64,000 nt of DNA from the NCBI RefSeq assembly GCF_030167915.1, contig NZ_JARGNB010000009.1:124001-188000 (forward strand), given 5' to 3'. Positions 60,379-64,000 of the stretch are shown piece by piece. A model generated the notes under the pieces. That model was not told the DNA's origin. It was given only the letters and a program-made list of their open reading frames with translations, and did not search any database. How positions within the stretch are numbered: position 1 is the stretch's first letter; every line of letters begins with the position of its first letter. Made by a program: the position numbers and the translations under genes. The DNA comes from Aquabacterium humicola (GTDB lineage Bacteria > Pseudomonadota > Gammaproteobacteria > Burkholderiales > Burkholderiaceae_C).

Positions 60379-61136
60379 GCGCGCTCCAGGCGCACCCGCC
60401 AGTCGCCGAGCGCCTGATGCTCGGTCAGGTCGACCTGCAGCGGCGTGATCGACACGCAACCCGTCGCGGTGGCGTGGAAGTCGGTGCCCTCGCCTGCTTC
60501 GCGTGCGTCGCCGGCGGGCCCGATCCAATAGATGGCCTCGCCGCGCGGATTGGTCTGCTTCACCACCGGTTCGCTCGCATGGCGACGGCCCAGGCGCGTG
60601 ACGCGGCGCGGCAGCGAGGCCGCGTCGGGCCGGTTCGGAATGTTGACGTTCAACAGCCAGGGCCGCGACGACGGCGGCGCCTCGAGCACCTGCTCGACCA
60701 CGGCACGCGCGACGCGCGCGGCTTCGTCCAGGTGCGTCCAGCCGCGCTCGACCTGCGAGAAGGCGATCGCCGGTATGCCGAACAGGTAGCCTTCCATGGC
60801 CGCGGCGACGGTGCCCGAGTACAGCGTGTCGTCTCCCATGTTGGCGCCCTGGTTGATGCCCGACAGCACGAGGTCGGGCCGCTGCGGCAGCAGACCGGTC
60901 AGCGCGACGTGCACGCAGTCCGACGGTGTGCCGTTGACGACCAGGAAACCGCGCTGCGATTCCCCGCGCGCCTCGAAGACCGACAGCGGCCGGTTCAAGG
61001 TCAAGGCGTTCGAGGTGCCGCTGGCGTTCTGCTCCGGCGCGATCACGGTGATCTCGCCGAGACCCTGCATCGCGCCGACCAGCGCCGCCAAGCCGGGCGC
61101 GAGGTAGCCGTCGTCGTTGGCGATCAGTATCCGCAT
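60375..61136 (-). CDS. surE: 5'/3'-nucleotidase SurE
   Basis: Metal-dependent nucleotidase/exopolyphosphatase for stationary-phase survival. The metal site is [15 protein letters not shown], with Ser/Asn ligands in the loop following. Further marks are [27 protein letters not shown] and [25 protein letters not shown]. The ATG at 61136 gives 253 residues; the in-frame extension upstream is repeat DNA. It heads surE-pcm-nlpD-rpoS, the order known from E. coli, and its ATG is overlapped by the stop of a 25-codon leader ORF. Confidence 0.96.
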   Translation of the reverse strand: MRILIANDDGYLAPGLAALVGAMQGLGEITVIAPEQNASGTSNALTLNRPLSVFEARGESQRGFLVVNGTPSDCVHVALTGLLPQRPDLVLSGINQGANMGDDTLYSGTVAAAMEGYLFGIPAIAFSQVERGWTHLDEAARVARAVVEQVLEAPPSSRPWLLNVNIPNRPDAASLPRRVTRLGRRHASEPVVKQTNPRGEAIYWIGPAGDAREAGEGTDFHATATGCVSITPLQVDLTEHQALGDWRVRLERA

Positions 61137-61213
61137 CAGTGCCCGCCCGGCCGCCCGAAGGGCACTGTGCGCCCCTCGGGGGCCGCGAACGAAGTGAGCT
61201 GGGGGCTGACCAT
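61136..61213 (-). repeat. dispersed repeat copy E, forming a 25-codon leader ORF for surE
   Basis: Same length, frame, promoter spacing and TGATG junction as copy A at moaA. It encodes [18 protein letters not shown], 14 of 21 aligned residues identical to copy A without gaps. GC hairpins (GCCCC/GGGGC around CGA; GCCC/GGGC around TTC) are kept although the bases differ. Confidence 0.6.
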
Positions 61214-61220
61214 CTCGCGG

Positions 61221-61226
61221 ATTGTA
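61221..61226 (-). promoter_or_regulatory. -10 box for the surE leader ORF
   Basis: TACAAT on the minus strand ends exactly 7 bases before the leader ORF ATG at 61213, so the surE-pcm-nlpD-rpoS transcript probably begins at that ATG. Confidence 0.5.
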
Positions 61227-61319
61227 GGGAGTCGTCACCCTTGCGACGCGATGCAACCGCCTTGCTGCCTATCATGCCGAGCCTTGATCCGGGCCGAGCG
61301 CCCGCGGGAGACACGGACG

Positions 61320-62297
61320 ATGCACGCCTGGATTTGCGACAACCCGATCGGCGTCGAAGCGCTGCAATGGAAAGAGGTTCCCACGCCGGAGCCGGGGCCG
61401 AATGAAGTCCGCGTCGCGGTGCGCGCCGCGAGCCTGAACTTCCCCGACATCCTCATCGTGCAGGCCAAGTACCAGGTCAAGCCGCCGCTGCCTTTCGTGC
61501 CGGGGTCGGAGTACGCCGGCGTGATCGATGCGGTCGGCGAAGGCGTCACGCAGTTCAAGCCCGGCGACCGCGTCGCGGCGCTGGGCAGCACCGGCGGCTT
61601 CGGCACGCACGCGATCGTCGGCACGGACCGCTTGATGCCGTTGCCGCCCGGTTTCGAGTTCGAGCACGCGGCGGCCTTCGCCTTCACCTACGGCACCTCG
61701 TACCACGCCCTGATCGACCGCGGCCAGTTGAAGGCGGGCGAGACGGTTCTCGTGCTCGGTGCGGCCGGCGGCGTCGGCACCGCGGCGCTGCAGATCGCCA
61801 AGGCCGCCGGCGCGCGCGTGATCGCGGGCGCATCGACCGACGAGAAGTGCGCGCTGTGCAAGGACCTCGGCGCCGACGCGACGCTGAACTACAGCCGCGA
61901 GAACGTGCGCGACGCCTTGAAGGCCCTGACCGACGGCAAGGGCCCCGACGTGGTCTACGACCCGGTCGGCGGCGACCTCGCCGAGCCGGTGTTCCGTTCG
62001 ATCGCCTGGCGCGGCCGCTATCTCGTCATCGGCTTCGCGGGCGGCGGCATTCCGGCACTGCCCTTCAACCTCCCGCTGTTGAAGGGCGCGTCCGTCGTCG
62101 GCGTGTTCTGGGGCGACTACGTCCGCCGCGAACCCCGCGCCAACCTGGCGGCGATGAACCAGTTGGCGACCTGGTACGCGCAAGGCAAGGTCCGTCCGGT
62201 GATCGACGAGCGCCTGCCGATGAGCGAACTTCATCGCGCATACGCCCGCATGACCGGACGCGAGGTCAAGGGCAAGGTGGTGCTCGTCAATGCGTAA
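61320..62297 (+). CDS. NADPH:quinone oxidoreductase-like protein (zinc-free MDR family)
   Basis: Medium-chain dehydrogenase/reductase of the quinone oxidoreductase type, 325 residues. The N-terminal GroES-like domain has RAASLNFPDILIVQAKYQ and PGSEYAGVIDAVGEGV, without the cysteines of zinc-type alcohol dehydrogenases. The NADPH domain has VLVLGAAGGVGTAALQIAKAAGA and the terminal GREVKGKVVLVNA. The ATG at 61320 is preceded by GGGAG at 12 bases. It is divergent from surE. The natural substrate (quinone or enoyl compound) is not known. Confidence 0.9.
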   Translation: MHAWICDNPIGVEALQWKEVPTPEPGPNEVRVAVRAASLNFPDILIVQAKYQVKPPLPFVPGSEYAGVIDAVGEGVTQFKPGDRVAALGSTGGFGTHAIVGTDRLMPLPPGFEFEHAAAFAFTYGTSYHALIDRGQLKAGETVLVLGAAGGVGTAALQIAKAAGARVIAGASTDEKCALCKDLGADATLNYSRENVRDALKALTDGKGPDVVYDPVGGDLAEPVFRSIAWRGRYLVIGFAGGGIPALPFNLPLLKGASVVGVFWGDYVRREPRANLAAMNQLATWYAQGKVRPVIDERLPMSELHRAYARMTGREVKGKVVLVNA

Positions 62298-62388
62298 GCG
62301 TTGGTGACATCGGCGCCGAACCTCCCCCCATGGAGGGGTACGGTGCCAAACCTTCTGCGCTAGCATTTCGGCCGGGAGAACAAACCTC

Positions 62389-63132
62389 ATGGCCGTCAAG
62401 GTCCTCATCCTCGAAGACAACCCCGTCGCGCGAAGCTTCCTCTGCCGCGTCGTGCGCGAGAGCTTCAGCGACACCATCGCGATCACCGAAGCCGGCGACC
62501 TCGAAAGCGCGCGTGCGCAGATCAGCCTCACCGGCGGCCCGAGCGGCCTGCACGGCGTCGATCCGTTCAAGCTCATCCTCGTCGACCTCGAGCTGCCCGA
62601 TGGCAACGGCATGGAGTTGCTCGCCGAGCTCACTCAGTACCCGGCGACGAAGGTCGTCACTACGCTGTACTCCGACGACGAGCACCTGTTCCCCGCGCTG
62701 CAGTGCGGCGCCGATGGTTACCTTCTGAAGGAAGACCGCTTCGAGGTGCTTGTCGAGGAACTTCAGAAGATCGTTCGCGGCCAGCCACCGCTGTCGCCGG
62801 CGATCGCGCGGCGCCTGTTGACGCACTTCCGAAGCGGCTTGCGCGTGGGCGGCGATGGTCCGGCGCCCGATTCCGGCTTCGCACCGCTCGACTACGCCGC
62901 CGTCAGCCGTCCGGTGCCGCTGGAGAAGCCGCCCGAGCACGACCGCCTGACCCCACGCGAGAGCGAGGTGCTGACCTACCTCAGCAAGGGCTTCACGATC
63001 AAGGAGATCGCGAGCCTGATGGGCATCAAGTGGTTCACCGTCAACGACCACATCAAGTCGATCTACAAGAAGCTCAACGTCTCCAGCCGCGCCGAAGCGG
63101 CCGTGCTGGCCACCAAGCAAGGCCTGGTGTGA
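62389..63132 (+). CDS. LuxR/NarL-family response regulator
   Basis: A two-component transcription regulator of 247 residues. The receiver domain (1-125) has acids E9/D10, phosphoacceptor D66 in LILVDLELPDG and the lysine in YLLKEDRF. A variable linker (140-185) leads to a LuxR-type helix-turn-helix (RESEVLTYLSKGFTIKEIA, then TVNDHIKSIYKKLNV). GGGAG precedes the ATG. The next gene, 40 bases on, encodes a membrane protein cut by the window edge that is probably its sensor partner. Confidence 0.92.
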   Translation: MAVKVLILEDNPVARSFLCRVVRESFSDTIAITEAGDLESARAQISLTGGPSGLHGVDPFKLILVDLELPDGNGMELLAELTQYPATKVVTTLYSDDEHLFPALQCGADGYLLKEDRFEVLVEELQKIVRGQPPLSPAIARRLLTHFRSGLRVGGDGPAPDSGFAPLDYAAVSRPVPLEKPPEHDRLTPRESEVLTYLSKGFTIKEIASLMGIKWFTVNDHIKSIYKKLNVSSRAEAAVLATKQGLV

Positions 63133-63133
63133 C

Positions 63134-63156
63134 GGAGCCGGGCCTGCCCCGGCTCC
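63134..63156 (+). other. intercistronic hairpin between regulator and partner gene
   Basis: A perfect 9-base stem (GGAGCCGGG/CCCGGCTCC) around CCTGC, without a T tract, in the 40-base gap. It could lower downstream expression or stabilise the upstream message. Confidence 0.4.
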
Positions 63157-63172
63157 ACGTCCTTCGAACGCC

Positions 63173-64000
63173 ATGAGCGCCGACGCCACGCGCCCGCTGG
63201 CCGAGGCCGCCGGCGAAGCATCCGGCGACGCCCGACACGACTCCCGCAACGATTCACGCGCCGACTCGCAGCTCGACTCGCGCTGGATCGACCAGGCGTT
63301 CCTGACCCGCAGTTCCGCGATGGCGCGCTGGATGGGCTGGCGGCTGCGCATGCTGGTCGTGCTCGCGCTGCTCGGCAGCGTGGGGGTCTTCGCGCTGCTG
63401 CGCGTGCTGGCCGGGCTGCCCTACATCGATGCCCAGTGGCGCAGCATCGGCGCCAGCGGCATCGAACTCGTGTCCAGCAGCGACCCCGCGCTGCGCACCA
63501 AGGTCGGCCAGCGCCTCGTGGCGATCGAACGCGCCGACGGCCGCCGTACCGAGGTCGACGCCCGGCTCCTTCAGCGCTCGCCGCGCTGGACCGTCGGCGA
63601 CGGCGATCGCCAGCGCCAGCTGGCCCTGCAGGAGGACATCGGCCGTGCCCTGCGCGACACCTCCCTGCGCCTCGTCTTCGACGATCGCAGCGCGGTCGAC
63701 GTCAAACCGGTGCCACGCGGCTTCGCGGGACTCGGCAGCCTGTTCTGGCTGCTGTGCGCGCTGGCGCTGGTGCTCTACCTGATCGCCGCCGTCGTCGCGC
63801 TGGCCGCACCGGGCATCGCCAACCTGCTTTATGCGATGGTGGCGACCAGCCAGAGCGTGAACCTGGTGCTGATCGCGGTGGAGTCGATGCCGGGCCTCGG
63901 CATCTCGTCGGGCTTCGGCCAGCTGTCCCTGGACCTGCGCACGTTGTGCGACCTGGTGTCCGCCGCGGCGATCCTGCATGCCTGCCTGGTGCACCCGGCG
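63173..64000 (+). CDS. membrane protein, probable sensor kinase N-terminus, cut by window edge
   Basis: An open frame of 276 codons without a stop. A polar N-terminal tail rich in Asp/Ser/Arg precedes TM1 (about residues 58-80, MLVVLALLGSVGVFALLRVL), a periplasmic region of about 120 residues, then several hydrophobic segments from about residue 195. No catalytic domain lies in the window. Position 40 bases after a LuxR-type regulator suggests a histidine kinase of the 7TM type; that is inference. The ATG at 63173 is the first reasonable start. Confidence 0.7.
   Translation, partial: MSADATRPLAEAAGEASGDARHDSRNDSRADSQLDSRWIDQAFLTRSSAMARWMGWRLRMLVVLALLGSVGVFALLRVLAGLPYIDAQWRSIGASGIELVSSSDPALRTKVGQRLVAIERADGRRTEVDARLLQRSPRWTVGDGDRQRQLALQEDIGRALRDTSLRLVFDDRSAVDVKPVPRGFAGLGSLFWLLCALALVLYLIAAVVALAAPGIANLLYAMVATSQSVNLVLIAVESMPGLGISSGFGQLSLDLRTLCDLVSAAAILHACLVHPA

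Overview
The window is a contiguous, very GC-rich, gene-dense stretch of a bacterial chromosome. Conserved gene orders point to a betaproteobacterium of the order Burkholderiales (Comamonadaceae / Rubrivivax-Leptothrix-Methylibium-like): alaA-hom, dnaX-ybaB-recR, rlmE-ftsH-folP-glmM with divergent yhbY, carA-carB-greA, surE-pcm-nlpD-rpoS, trxA-rho-rpmE2. The order-level placement is an inference. No phage, insertion sequence, CRISPR array, tRNA or 16S/23S rRNA gene was seen. The one RNA gene I can support is the 4.5S SRP RNA. No stretch above 300 bases is empty: the longest gaps hold the SRP RNA, the rho leader (about 240 bases) and the trxA upstream region (277 bases).

Layout. 1-5.4 kb: homoserine dehydrogenase (cut by the window edge), an AlaA-type aminotransferase, a Mth938-fold protein, peroxiredoxin Bcp and a PIN-PhoH protein. 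5.4-11.3 kb: M3 and S8 peptidases and propionyl-CoA synthetase, all on the minus strand. 11.5-14.7 kb: an NlpC/P60 peptidase, then moaA and moeA (molybdenum cofactor). 14.7-22.1 kb: a compact operon of membrane-fusion protein, RND pump, periplasmic binding protein and hybrid histidine kinase. 22.2-29.7 kb: rnhA, a methyltransferase, gloB, a LysM lytic transglycosylase, a PaaK-like ligase, a cupin, a methyltransferase-like protein and recR. 29.7-38.2 kb: ybaB, dnaX, a PurM paralogue, ffs, a small repeat-bearing secreted protein, and a kinase-HDOD-GAF / pseudokinase-HDOD pair. 38.4-42.4 kb: trxA, rho, rpmE2 and a membrane glycosyltransferase-like protein. 42.4-53.4 kb: glmM, folP, ftsH, rlmE | yhbY, a DUF4149 protein, greA, carB and carA. 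53.5-64 kb: a GlcG/HbpS-like protein, a Bax-inhibitor-1 protein, rlmD, a branched-chain amino acid binding protein, rpoS-nlpD-pcm-surE, a quinone oxidoreductase, and a LuxR-type regulator with a truncated membrane partner.

The most unusual signal is a dispersed intergenic repeat that looks translated. At moaA and at surE it forms a 25-codon mini-ORF that starts exactly 7 bases after a -10 box and ends in TGATG on the downstream gene's start codon; both encode a related peptide ending in GRPGG. Two tandem copies in the same reading frame fill the ybaB-recR gap. Bridging mini-ORFs of related composition couple moaA to moeA and surE to pcm. Also notable are the translationally coupled kinase/pseudokinase HDOD pair, the RND pump operon that carries its own periplasmic sensor and kinase, a run of probable leaderless promoters, and a near-consensus heat-shock promoter for ftsH.
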